Position numbers and translations under genes: made by a program
Notes under the pieces: model-generated
What the model saw: the letters and a program-made list of their open reading frames with translations, nothing else
The model's database searches: none
Told to the model about the DNA's origin: nothing
In this document: piece by piece, positions 10,640 to 23,300 of the stretch
Layout: each line of letters starts with the position of its first letter
How positions within the stretch are numbered: position 1 is the stretch's first letter
Origin: Bathymodiolus brooksi
Lineage: Eukaryota; Mollusca; Bivalvia; Mytilida; Modiolidae
Assembly (NCBI GenBank): GCA_963680875.1
Contig: OY804579.1
Location: 81,395,095-81,459,094 of the forward strand
DNA: 64,000 nucleotides
Reading direction: 5' to 3'

Positions 10640-11285
10640 ACTCCTCGATCACCCCTTATACTAAGGAAATATACAATGGCGACATATACTTTTCAGTACA
10701 ATTCAAAGTGTATAATTGTATATTGAATTAGATGAAGAAATCAGAAGTTTCTTGAGAAATGATATATAATATTAAAAGAACATACCATTCTTGTGCCAAC
10801 TATACACTGACTGCATATAAATTCCTAAACCTTTCAGGCAAGTGGGATGATTTCTAATATTATATGGTAATATAAAGTGTCCCGGGTATGTATGACAGAC
10901 GATAGTCACAAATGTACAAATATTAGATTTTCCAAAAGAAAATTCGGATTTACGTTGTAAATATCTTGTATGTCGCCCGAAAACTGGGATTTCCGATTGG
11001 AATACCAGGTATTTCACGAAACATCAAATAACACGCAAAGTACTTGGTATTTCGTTCGGAAACCGCAATTTCCGATCTTATTGCACAATATTCTGTTTTA
11101 AATTGAAATTTTCGTTTTCTGCACTGTACGATTTGCGTTTTTGATTTCAGCATTATATATTTTGGTTTCAGTTGGTTACAATTGGCAAAAGTCGACTCAT
11201 TCAGTCTAAAGAAGGTGACGTAAACGATGACCTTTATTATAGGATGCAAATCACATGGCATGTAAAATAAACTAGATAGCAGCTC
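10640..11285. other. No gene recognised
   Basis: A 103-codon minus-strand open frame at 10950-11261 has no recognisable domain, and its composition is like its surroundings. Regarded as chance. Confidence 0.4.
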
Positions 11286-11286
11286 A

Positions 11287-11545
11287 TTGTCGTGATCGTA
11301 AGATAAGTTGGATTTATAACTTCCTTAGCAATCAGTGTCTATCTCCACTAAAGTTGTGAGTTTGAACCCCGTATATGGCGAGGTGTACTCGATACAATAT
11401 TATGTGATAAAGTTTGTCAGTGACTAGCGATAGGTCGGTGGTTTTCTCCGGGTGCTCTGGTTTCCTCTACTAATAAAACTGACCGCCACAATACTAACTG
11501 AAATATTGTTCAAAGTGGCGTTAAGCACCATAAACCAACCAAACC
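11287..11545 (+). mobile_element. tRNA-derived SINE
   Basis: Head with TGTCGTGATCGTAAGAT, B box in TTGTGAGTTTGAACCCCG, CGAGGTGTACTCGATACAAT, GGTTTTCTCCGGGTGC, and a core ending GTTCAAAGTGGCGTTAAGCA. Full-length and modestly diverged. Confidence 0.85.
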
Positions 11546-11549
11546 AATT

Positions 11550-12010
11550 AAATATAGAAAACAAATATAGCAATCCCAATTTCAATTTTGCTTTCATCAT
11601 AATTGAGGACGACACTCTACTCATTTCAGTAAAATCAATTCATCGTAAAATTGTCTCATTTCTTGAGAATTGCACACTCCTTTCATTTTGCTGCAAGAAC
11701 TTGTAGCACACTGTAACTAGACCAACATATCTTTATGATTGATTGGTTATTGATGGCACACAACCATAATTCAATATAGCTATACCACCTTTACAAATCA
11801 TTATTGATTTATTGTTCTCAAACCATGAATGATTAAAATAAAAATTTAGATATCTAATGATATCTATACGACGAGCTTCTAGAATAACCCCCATCGGGTA
11901 GCTTCAAATTAAAAAGATTGACGCGCTATTCATTGTTATTTCATTACATCCTATTATTAAACAGTCAAAAAAGAAATATTGAGGTGCATGTATGTGTTCG
12001 GAATTCGTAG
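11550..12010. other. No gene seen
   Basis: AT-rich spacer between a SINE and the left edge of the segmental duplication. Confidence 0.5.
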
Positions 12011-12044
12011 TTTTTAAGAATATACATGTAACATTATTTTTCGC

Positions 12045-12285
12045 AGTGTCACATGGTAGTTGGATTTACAACCACCTGTCCAGTCAGTACCTTTCATCTC
12101 TAAAGTTGTGAGTTCGAATCCCGCTCATGGCGAGTTGCACTCGATACAATATTATGTGATATAGTTTGTCAATGACTTGCAGCAGGTCGGTGCTTTTCTC
12201 CGGTTTCCTCCAACAATAAAACTGACCGCCACAATATAACTGAAATATTGTTGAAAGTGGCGTTGAAAACCATATAACTCTAATC
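12045..12285 (+). mobile_element. tRNA-derived SINE (arm A)
   Basis: CATGGTAGTTGGATTTACAA head, B box in GAGTTCGAATCCCGCTC, and GTTGAAAGTGGCGTTG core. The orthologous copy in arm B is at 58745-58990. Confidence 0.85.
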
Positions 12286-12744
12286 CTAACCCACATATTA
12301 TAAAGCAGAATTAAACGTGACATTAGATACTTTATATTATTTATTATATCATCCTTATTTAAATTTTGTTAATATAAATTATCGTAGCTTACCTTTCGTT
12401 TCGTTGAGAACCAGTTTTGTATTTATTTCTGTACTAAAACTAATCATTAAGATCAACCATAACATCATGGATTAGGAAAAAAAACATACAATGATTTGCA
12501 ACAAGGAAAGGTTTTTTTTATTTTCTAAAAATTATTGCGGATGTCATTACATATTAATCACATAATACTATTTCAAAGTTTATTTCCTAAAGTCATTGAG
12601 CGCATCCCACAACAATAATCTAATATCAGAATACATGTAATATGCGAGACATCCCCGAGCTTCATGTACCGGTTACAACTGAAACTAAAACAAATATTGT
12701 TGACAGTGTAAAACCCCAGATTGCGGACCACCCCTCTGTCAATA

Positions 12745-15325
12745 CTCATTCATTCATTCATTCATTCATTTCTTTATTTCCTCATTACAGAGATTACAAT
12801 GAAATATGTGACTAAAGTACACAATTTTACAATAACTAATAATAGTAATATTTACTGTATATAAATACAAAGAAATAAACCATATATTACATAATATTAT
12901 GCAGGACATAATATAAATTGAAAATTGAAATTTGACCAAACTTTAAGGGATGATCTACTTCCTGTAAAAAAAGCAGAATGTTACAAATATTTAGGGACAC
13001 AATTTGGCATATTATAACTAATTATAAATTTTTTTACAAAAATACGAATAAATAAATAAATAAATAATTGTAATTTCAGTCTATGTAGTATAGTATAAAA
13101 GTATATAAATACACTGATATGTCATGTAATAGACGTTCGGAATGACAAGGAGTTTACAATAAAGTTATATCCGGTGATGCAATATATAAGATGGCAATGA
13201 CACAACTTTAGAAGTTTCTCGTAGTCCAGTTCATTAATGTCAGTAGTAGGTTTTTTGCCAAGTAAGATTTGGTATCTTTGTTCGTTGTCGTATTGACTTA
13301 TTTCAACATACAAGTCAAGGTTAAAATGTTCAATAATCATATCCCACCAAGCTTCCTGTAGGAATTGGGTACCGGGACAACTACAACAGGCATTTACCTG
13401 GTGTAGAGGTCATACATTTGGGCTAGTTAGGCCCTGCAACCCTTATTAATTGGTCATATCCATTTGTCACTTCCGGTTTGTATATATCTGGCCTGAATTT
13501 GATTTCGAGGTCTTTCCAATGCGAATTTAGCTGGTTTTTGAACCGATTTACTGTATTTGACTATTACTTTCGCGGGCAAACTATTCCAAGTGACTACTAC
13601 TCTTTGCGAGAAACTGTATTTTCTAATATTAGTTCTACAATGCTTCTTGTAGATTTTATGCTTGTGGCCTCTGGTGGTGTTCTCTTTTTTCAGAAAGATT
13701 TTATTGCTATTTACCTTGTCTATATTGTTAATAATTCTAATCTCCTGTATTGTAAAGATGGCAATCCTAGATATCTTGATCGGTCACTATAACTGAGATG
13801 TTGAATAATTTTGACCAGTTTTGAACATTTTCAATTTGGATGGCTTCATTTTTATGCATAACTGACCATATATTGCTTCCGTACTCTAGGTGTGGACGGA
13901 CTATACTTTTATAGAGTGTGGTAACATGTTCTTGTCCATGTATGTAAAGCTTCTTTTTATCATTCCTAGTCTTTGGTTGGCCTTATTTGTTTGATTGTTG
14001 AAGTGAATTTGAAATTTAAATTGTTCATCTAATATAGTGATACCAAGGTCTTTCTCCTCTGTGGATTGGGTGTTGATAATCTCCTCCCATTTGATATTTA
14101 GCATTATTGGGCGGACTGAAATGTACATGTTTGCATTTGGATTTGTTGAAAGTTAATAGCCAATCTTTTGACCACTGCATTAGTCTATCTATATCTCCTT
14201 GTAGTTTTCTTTCATCATTTGTATTAATTACTGTAGCATACAACTTTGTATCGTCTGCAAAGAGCTTAGCTACATTTTGTACTATGTCAGGCAAATCGTT
14301 TATGTATATTGTGAATAGTATGGGTCCATGAACGCTCCATTGGGATATTCCGCTAGTGACATCAGTCCATTTCCAGTTGGATCCATTAAGCACCACTTTT
14401 TGCTTACGTTCCAATAGGAAATTTGTGATCCACTCAATGCTATTTCCAGATATTCCATAATCCTTCAATTTTGTAATTAGCCGATGGTGGGGCACAGCAT
14501 GAACATATATGTCAAAAAAATGTCTGTTGCATACGACACATATGCCTTCCGTGTTATTTGGGATGTCAGTCATAAGTTTCACAATACAAATATAATTTTT
14601 AATATCCTTGAACATTTCGCATATTTCCATACACTAGCAAGTTCAACAGATCCATGAATGTCTCTAAATCGAAGGATATCATTGTCAGATGTTGTACGCA
14701 ATGACCACTCGTTCGAGTGTGTTTCATTTACAGCACCATAAACGATAGATTTCCATAGCTGCTTTGGAGGAAAAATCCTTTGGAGTAAGTATTCTACTAA
14801 ATAGTCGCTCAGTGATATAAGATTCCAATGATATCTGGAATAAATCCGAAATGTTTTCGAGAGTTGTCAACAAAATACGAGAACAACCTGGTCATAAATA
14901 TTCTTTTTGTTAGGAAATCTTTTTACAATAAAATGTTGAAATGTATTAAGGTTGGTTAGATCTACTGATTTTAAATTGTTCTACATTTCACAGCGTATAA
15001 GACAGTGGGTAAGAGGACAGATTTATAGAATGTGACTAACACACATGGTTTTGTTGAGTTAGACATGATACCATTAATGGCAAAAAAGACATTTCGAACT
15101 TTTCTACAAGCATTAGTTGTTCGTTCTGTGGCTTTGAAGCGAGAGTTCATTTCTATACCAAGATGACAACAGTTATCTGATGACGGTATTTTATCGTCGC
15201 CTATATGCCAATTATATATCAGGTTTTTCTCTCGTGGGTTTAGTGAGAACTGTAATATGTACGATTTATTTTGCATTAAAGCGAAACACCATTTACGTGA
15301 ATATTCATTACAAACATCGAGCATA
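12745..15325 (-). mobile_element. LINE 3' part with (ATTC)n tail (arm A), interrupted
   Basis: On minus, a C-terminal RT region reads LMQNKSYILQFSLNPREK and DDKIPSSDNCCHLGIEMNSR (15324-14971). It is followed by decayed sequence, MIIEHFNLDLYVEISQYDN (13340-13122), AATAAA-like sequence and a tetranucleotide tail (ATTCATTC on plus at about 12745). A second LINE is inserted at 13394-14497. Arm B (59338-60880) has the same element without that insertion. The LINE clade is not determined. Confidence 0.75.
13394..14497 (-). mobile_element. CR1/jockey-like LINE insertion, 5' truncated
   Basis: On minus the RT motifs are HHRLITKLKDYGISGNSIEW, VVLNGSNWKWTDVTSGI, ILFTIYINDLPDIV and catalytic LFADDTKLYA (about 14249-14275). 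The C-terminal part follows in another frame: EEKDLGITILDEQFKFQIHF and KANQRLGMIKRSFTYMDK. The conserved GIPQGS block reads GISQWS and there are stops, so it is inactive. Arm B shows the empty site, with the flanks joined at GGCATGAA. Confidence 0.85.
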
Positions 15326-15774
15326 AATTATAGTGTTTTTGGTGACGTACTAATACATGACATATCATCAGCAAGTGAAGGGGCACAGGCATTAAATATT
15401 TATATAAATCGATTGATTGATTGATCGGTGTTTAACGCCAACTTTATCAAAATTCCAGCTAAATGGATTTTCTAGACGACTATTTAATATAGAAAGGGTC
15501 ACTAATGTGGTGATATTATATCATATTGACGTATAATTAAACTGAAAATAATAGCTGAAGAATACGATGCATTTATGCTTTTGCAGCTTTGAGAAAAAGA
15601 GGGTGGGGCTATCCTGTCCTCGAGTACCTGTGGATACATATTGCTTTGCTACTGGCATTGAGGTTAAGAATAGCAAAGAGTCACACTAGTTATATATATG
15701 TAGGTTTAATGAGATGTGAAAGTACATTTGTGTATTAAATTAAAAACATTGAGGGGTGGGGGTTAGTGGTCAGG

Positions 15775-16030
15775 GCTATGGTGTTTATCGACACTTTCAG
15801 CAATATTATATTTATATCGTGCCGGTCAGTTTCATTGGTGGAGGAAACCGGAGTACCCGGAGAAAAGCACCGACCTGCCGCAAGTCACTGACAAACTTTA
15901 TCACAAAGTGTTGTATTGAGTACACCGCGCCTTAGAGGAAATCGAACTCACAACGTTAGTGGTGGTAGGCACTGATTATATAGGTGGTTATAAAATCCAA
16001 CAACCATACGATCACGACCTCGACGGCCCC
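15775..16030 (-). mobile_element. tRNA-derived SINE (arm A)
   Basis: GTGTTTATCGACACTTTCAG core, GTGGAGGAAACCGGAGTACC, GAAATCGAACTCACAAC B box and GACGGCCCCG head complement. Orthologous to 61341-61596. Confidence 0.85.
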
Positions 16031-16034
16031 GACT

Positions 16035-16570
16035 CTGCACTGTGATATCCTTTAGTAAAATTATTATTTTACATGATTAATATCGAATGGTTGATAAAGG
16101 AATTCATTCTTCCAATAAAATAAGTGAAAATATTTTCAATGTGCGTTCTGAATCATAGTATATGCTACACGACGGGTGCCTCTAATTGTCATAATCCAGT
16201 TTGAGAGTAGTATGTCACGACTTACTCGTTCTTGTTATAATCCAGAGTACAATGACATAGCTTACTCATAATATGTTATATTCTACAGTAGATTGGTCTG
16301 GCATAAACTCAGTTCTGTTATCAGCATGTATACCTCTTTTTTTTTATCGTATTCCGTAAAATTCAACTTTGTTGCAATAACTATTTATCACATGGTTGTG
16401 CTTATGCAAAGTTAGTAAATGTTATATATTCTGTTTGACTTCTATAAATCTTCCGAAGAAAATTCTTAAAAATCCAGTTTTCAAATCAACATTTTTTTTG
16501 TCTAGATGTTTGCTAATATATGATATATACGAACTCTGACAATTAATTTCAAAATTCTTGGTCCATTATT
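16035..16570. other. Duplicated non-coding DNA
   Basis: No gene. It is conserved in arm B (61680-62200) at the level of the surrounding non-coding sequence. Confidence 0.5.
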
Positions 16571-16574
16571 AAAC

Positions 16575-16797
16575 AAGATGAACTGTGAGCTAAGGCTCAC
16601 TTATGATACCCCAGCATATATGTTCAATGTGCATACAAACCAACTAAGTCGGCAAGCAGGAAGTAGGAATCTGACGGGTCCAATAACGCTTCCTACAATA
16701 TGGCATACTTATATGAAGCTTGAGACCAAATATCAGATTTCTGCCATCAATAGTTGCTGAGAAAAATGCGACGAAATATAACTTGGGACGGACGAAG

Positions 16798-16828
<31 letters not shown>

Positions 16829-16888
16829 GAGAAGGACGGACAGAGCTAAAACAGTATACCACCCTCCGGTGGAGCGGGGGTATTAAAA
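16575..16888 (+). mobile_element. 310-bp insertion with (GACA)n, absent from arm B
   Basis: Begins near GATGAACTGTGAGC and ends near GGTGGAGCGGGGGTATTAAAA. It contains ten or so GACA repeats (16799-16830). In arm B the flanks are directly joined (ATTAAACAGGTTACCC). A TATTAAA-type short duplication may mark the site. Non-autonomous and unclassified; the sequence resembles a dispersed repeat common in bivalves. Confidence 0.65.
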
Positions 16889-17085
16889 GTTACCCATTAG
16901 GTCTCTATGTTAATTATATTTACTAAAGTGTAAATATTTGGTCATAGTTCGTGGTAATAGTGCTACTATCAAGAGGGGTCGACAATAAGCAATCGATCTA
17001 ATGAGACCAGCCAATCTAAATATGTACTTTTCTTTTAAAAAACAAATATGATAACCGTGTCAACAATTGCCAAGGAGATGGTTTG

Positions 17086-17351
17086 TTAGTTGCGTGGTAA
17101 AATATCCAGTAATATGATAAATAATATAACAGACACAAGAAGGATAACTCCAGTTATACCGATAGATACAGAAGACGGTCGATTGTCAATCGCACTAGAT
17201 TTAGTTCGCAAGAATGAAGATGTATTTCGATGATCTATACTAAGAATAGAATGAAGGTCGTTTAATCTGTCTTTGAGTTCTTGTTGGCTCATAACAGTTG
17301 ATGAATTGGTACAGATACATTTGGAACACTCTATAGGTTGTACACTAACAC
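17086..17351 (-). CDS. Terminal exon: juxtamembrane, TM helix, short tail
   Basis: After the acceptor TTGTTTCTTTCAG the exon opens in phase 1 and runs 88 residues to a stop. A Cys-rich start (ECSKCICTN) is followed by a polar stretch ([12 protein letters not shown]) and a basic/Ser stretch. A strongly hydrophobic segment follows, [19 protein letters not shown], and then only a few residues (DILPRN). This is a type I transmembrane anchor with almost no cytoplasmic tail. A GPI signal is less likely because polar residues end the protein. A paralogous, intact exon is at 62405-62670. Confidence 0.8.
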
Positions 17352-20300
17352 CTGAAAGAAACAAGGTAAATATAGTTCATTAAGATAATTGTAAGACAGG
17401 TTTGAAGATATCAAAGGGGGTAGTTAAAGCCGTAAATCGAAGGACAGACAATACAATGTCCGTATTATCCATAAAACAAATAGAAAACTAAAGATTGAGG
17501 AACAGGAACCCAACTGTAAGCCGGGCATATCCCTTGGAAGAGTAAGCAGTTCATGTTCCACTAGTGGTACCAGTCGTGTTTGTCTTGTTACAAACCCAGC
17601 GATAAGTCATGAATAAGAAAAGGACCGGATTATGATTTCGACAAAGGGAACACGCGTTGTCATTTTTAAAGAGACACAGATATTCGTAACGGCTAACGTC
17701 ATGGTGGCGGCTAACGTCACGGTGGCGGCCATGAAACGTTGGAAGTGATGACTTCAATTTAACCACTAGGAACCCGTGGTTAAGTAACTTCTGTGTTAAC
17801 AGCAGTTCTCTATGAAGCAAATTACACTTGAAAAATAGCTTAAGAATAAAAACGTAGAAGGTTGAATCAGTGTACACGACGCGTTTCTGTAATAGACATA
17901 ATTATGTACATTCATAGTCAACTAATGAATGAGTTTTAAATAGACAGGCAAATACTGTGAACTTGAGCAAAATAATAAACAGAAAAATAATCAAAATAAG
18001 CAAATTGTAATTTCTTCCATTCATCATTTGCATATACAACTGCTAAAACAGAGAATAATTGTATATTTCAGCTTTTTGTTATCATGAGACACGAAAAAAA
18101 AGTTTTTGTTTTCAGTGAATATGCTAGCATTATTTTCATACAAACATGTATGTTGGTTCGAACGCACATTATGTACTGCGAACTATGAAGTTGTTTAAGC
18201 ACTCATAAAATGGTACTTGTTTACGGTTGTCTAATTCTGCCACATCAGTCGTATACGGATGGATGACTTCCTCCATATTTCGAACACATCGTTTAATACA
18301 TTCACAAATATTCAAAATAAAAGAGAAGATGTTCTAAGTTGTAAAACTTGTAGCTGATCCTATTGTGATTATTTTGGACAATAAAACATGCTTAGACTAC
18401 AAATATTAAATTCTTTGTGCAGTAATATCTGAGGACATAATTATCATATTCAATAGCACCCGCTTTCTTATATAATTATGAATGGTGTGTTTATGACGGA
18501 CGTTTGTTGTGCACAAGATATTTTGATTCAGTGATAATAAAGAGTATACCAACATATCGCGTCTTAAAGGCATACACGCTGTCAGCATTGATTTTTTTTG
18601 TTTATATTACAAGGCACCTAGTAGATCAAAGGATATTTTGACAATTGCATTTATTTTTGTAAAACAAAATTTGTGTTAGAAGAACTAAATATTGTCTAGA
18701 ACTGTAATAAATCCTTATTTCTTTTATTCATTTCTGTATTTCGAGTTCTTTTCCGTCATTTTCTGATTATAAAGGATGTCCAGATCAACAAATACTGGTT
18801 TTTATCTAACATTTTGTACGTTTTACTTTGAATTTATAGAAATTAGCTTGCCTGATACAAGATGTTGTATCACCACACTGTGGTGATAAAAGAATGGAGC
18901 GACGTTGTACGAGATCTTCTCTGCCGAACTATTTTGTCATGACTAATCACTGGTGAATAGTCCATTATACAATTTACCAGTACATAGAATATTTCTGAAA
19001 ATGTCTTTTTAATATGAATACTTGTACTGAGTGAGGTATAATAAATTATTATAGTATACCTCAATATATATTTTCTATATAGAACAAGTGTGGACACAGA
19101 ATTATATTGTCCTAAAGGCAAGTGTGGATGTCAATATTTCATATTATTAACTTTAAAAAAAAAATTCATGGACACAGGGGTCCTGGATTTTTTTTAATGA
19201 AAAACTAATCCTGGATTATTATTTTTGCTTAAAGTCCGGTCCTGTGTTTTTATTTCAAATTTTCATCATAGCCCCCCCTTCCCCTCCCGCTCCCAAGGGA
19301 TATAAAATTGTATCATTAATAATAAATTAATAAATAATAAATTCAGATTTTCTATTTAAAATAAATCTCATTTACAAAACCACTGATATTTGTTCAATTT
19401 TTAACGCTGAATTAAGCTTTAGTCGCAACAATTTTTTATTTTTCTCTTTAAACTGTCGAAACATAACATTTATTTAACTGTAAAATTCACTAATAAAATT
19501 CACCCCTCCCCCCTTTTTTTTCTTGTTTAAATCAATGATCAACAATATTCCAGAATCAAACAAATGAATAAATATAACATAGATTTCTTTTACATGCATC
19601 TTTTTACCATACGGTGTCAGTGTGTTTTAAATTGGTCATCCAATCAGGACGCTCATTATTCTTGTCCAAGATAAAAATACATCGCTAAAATTACCTGTGA
19701 GAAAGTCGCCGTCCAAACTCAAATCAATACCTGTGGGTATTTCCCCACTTCAACTCGTAAATTTACATAGAAATCGGAGATATTTCGTCATAAACTTCAC
19801 ACATGGTTTTGTCTATCATATTTCTTGAAGACAAACATAAAATGTTATTGCATTTATCAATATTGTATGAGTATCAACAGTTTTTTCAACACCGTATCTG
19901 TTTCTCGATACAGCCGCAACTTCAACTCGTAAATGTACATAGAAATCGGAGATATTTCGTCATGAAACTTCACACATGGTTTTGTCTATCATATTTCTTG
20001 AAGACAAACATAATATTTTATAGCATTTATCAATATTTTTAGAGTATCAACAGTTTTTTCAACACCTTATCTGTTTCTCGATACAGCCGCCCGATTACAG
20101 TGACTCGTGACCCAGATTAGCCCATCTCAGCAGATTTTTATTAATAAGGTTGTTTAAAAAGTTGACAATATTCGATGTTTTATTCTAATAAAATGTTCTG
20201 AACAAGAAGCCAGGTTTAAAAAATATGCTATTATGTCGTAATTAGTGAAAAGAATTCGAATATCTGTTGATGAAATCGCCATTAACACACCTAATTATAA

Positions 20301-23300
20301 GTCGGCTTCTTATTTCCGAAGTTTGCCGAATACTGATAAGTGCTATAAATAACCAGGTAGCATTTTGCATGTAAATTCGTTAGAATTATATAAGAAATAT
20401 ATCTATGAAATTGGATCCCGGGGTAATCAGTTAATATTATATAATGGTATTTAGTAAGAATGACACTTAAAATCGGAAATACGTGATGAAATCAATAAAA
20501 ACAAACCCAATATCTGCAAAGGGGCCCGATCAGGGGAATATTGTAAACAAATTGTGTTGCATATTATTGACAACACTTGAGTTGACTTGATTTTATTTGT
20601 TTCGAAAATAACAGACATGAAGTTCATTATTTTAGTCTCTAATTTAAAAGAGATATCACTTAGCGTTTTCTCCTGAAAAAAAGAATATATAAAAAACTAC
20701 GATGCAATTCTACTGTCAAAATACGATTCGGGCGAAAAAAATATACTAAATTATGCTTACGTGTTGATAAATGGAGTAAGTCGGTATAACATCTTTCTTA
20801 GTTTTTACTCAAAGCTTGCTGAATCCTCCTTTTTGTGTCGTTTTCGTGTAGAATCGGCCAATGTTTTGGTTTGTTCCATGTGTTTTTTTTTCAACAAACA
20901 ATTTCGTACATGCGCAAACGCTTTACCGAATGAGGTCACTATGTAGGTCGTATGAATGTATGAATATTGTGCGGGTAAACATTGGATTCTTTACTGGATT
21001 CAAGAAAATCAAACAGTGACGTATTTTCTTCGTTCTAGGCTATTTACGTATGATATTATGAAAAATTTCAACTGCAATTAGTATGAAACATCGAATATTG
21101 GTAACGTTTAATATAAAAAACAAAATTAAATTCAGACAGCCTGTATGCCTTTAAGCGTGCATAGACATACCAATAGTTGTAGTTTCCTTTGTACTTGTCA
21201 AATGCCAAGTTGATGTTCCTTGTTCTGTTGTTGTTGTTGATACTGAATCAGTAGGTATAACACGTGTATTGGTTGCTTCAGTTGTCGATTTGTCGTCTTG
21301 TTTTCCATTAAAGATGGCGGAAGAAACGCCAACTGTCATGGTGGTTGCTTTGGTACTCAATTCATCTGTTGTGTTTTAAAAATAATGAAAAACAAATAAA
21401 TATCACATTGTTGGAACAATTAAAAAATTCAATAAAATAGTAAAATCATAGAAAGAGGAAAACATTGAAACTCTTTAACACACAAATACATGACAGCTCA
21501 TTTTGCTGGAGTGGAACAGACACTTCTTAAAGTTATCAACTTCAAAGGATTAACAATATAAATTGACATGTACATCATGATCATGCGTAGTGATTGAATA
21601 TTGATTATTTTTTATCTTGCATGATTAAGTAAGTAAGTAAGTAATCTTTATTTAAAGTCGGGTTTATATACATTAACAAATAACATAAGCATAAAAGTAA
21701 ATGATAATTATTTACAGCCCTAGTTCAAAGGAATTCTTCTGTCTAAATAGGGCATAATTTAATTAATTTTTGTTATATGTGATGGATTTTTTATTTTTTT
21801 TATTGTGATTTTTGTGTTTGTTACTTTTGTTCTTTTCAGACAGAATGAGAATTATATTTCAAACGAGGAGATTCGCACACAACTTGGAAAACGCTAGTAA
21901 AATTCTGAAATCGCGTGTGCACAGAATTGTATATCACTCAGTTCAACATACTTTATGATCTGCCATATCTATATATTACCGTCAATTAATTATTTCCGAT
22001 CAGGTTGTTTTATTCGATTGTATCAATACACCGTTCAGGCTTCAATATATCCAAAATGGTTGCTAGCTTTTACCCAAATACGGCAATGTGAGGAGTTTTC
22101 TGTATTCGTTTCAATGTTAACTCCACATACAAGACAAATCCGGAATATCATAATTATATGCCTGTGTTTTGACAAAATATAGTTTAACACCCTCAATAGC
22201 ATCCACTTAGAAAATGATATTAACGCATCGAAACCTGTAGATTAGTTTTATATGCCCAAACTTCCCCTCTCAGTGCTAACAACTTCAAAGGATTGAAAAT
22301 ATAAACTGACACCAACATCATGATCAAATATAGTAATGTAATTGCATAATTACCCCCTGTATTGTGATCATATTATTTAATATTAAAGGTTACCAATTAC
22401 ACATGTTTTATCGAAGTTTAAAAAACAAAGCTCAATTCTAACATTTTACTAATATTATATATTAAACGTAAGTACAAAAACAATAGCAAAAAAAAAATGC
22501 ACTAACTCAGTATTTGTGTTTCTAATTATTCACATATTAAAAGGAATTAAAAGAAACATGTCTGAATATCCCATTTTTATATACACTAAAATATAGGAAA
22601 TCTACTTGTGTAGGGGCCGTTGTGGTTGCGATTGTATGGTAGCTGGGTTTACAACTACTATCCAATCAGTGCCTATCACCACTAAAGTTGTGAGTTTGAA
22701 TCCTACTCCTGGCAAGTTATACTCGATGCAAATTTAAGTGATATAGTTTGTCAGTGACTTGTGGCAGGTTGGTGCTTTTCTCCGGGTATTCCGGTTTCCT
22801 CCAACAATAAGACTGACCGTCACGATATAACTAAAATATTGTTGAAAGTGGCGTTAAGCATCATAAATTTCATCCCTTACCCTACTTGTGTAAGTGGATG
22901 GATGCCATTTGGGTCATATGCAATGTTATACAAAGAGTGATCTTGATTGAAAACACATCTGGCCAAACTAATACTAAATGCTTAAATATACACTTCCACA
23001 AAAGTTAAGAGCCACCAAGTATTTTTTTTCACTTTTTTTTCTTCCCTTCTTTAAGGACGAAAGAAGTTGAACCCGAAATGCTTTTTTGGTAATAATTCAT
23101 TATGGATTAGATCATAGGCTATAATTTACGTTGTATTTGAAGCTGATTATGAGATCAAATTGCTGGTTATTACAAGTGGAAAAATAGAGATAGCATGGAC
23201 ATTTTAAAACTTCAAAAAAGTTTTATTTGGTTATTTTTTTTTTTATCAATTTAAGAAAACCGACGAGTCATAATGTCTTCAGAACTTTTGAATGAATGCA

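Larger units (their letters stand above)
12011..18198. repeat. Segmental duplication, arm A
   Basis: The sequence from TTTTTAAGAATATACATG (12011) to GAAGTTGTTTAA (18198) is matched in the same order and orientation at 58695-63911. Shared blocks are a SINE, a LINE fragment, a second SINE, the TM exon and a Penelope end. Arm A additionally has a LINE insertion (about 13394-14497) and a 310-bp insertion (about 16575-16888). It lacks about 135 bases present in arm B near 60340-60475. Confidence 0.95.

Noticed and set aside
13478..13792. 104-codon plus frame
   Set aside because: Antisense to the C-terminal part of the CR1/jockey-like LINE.
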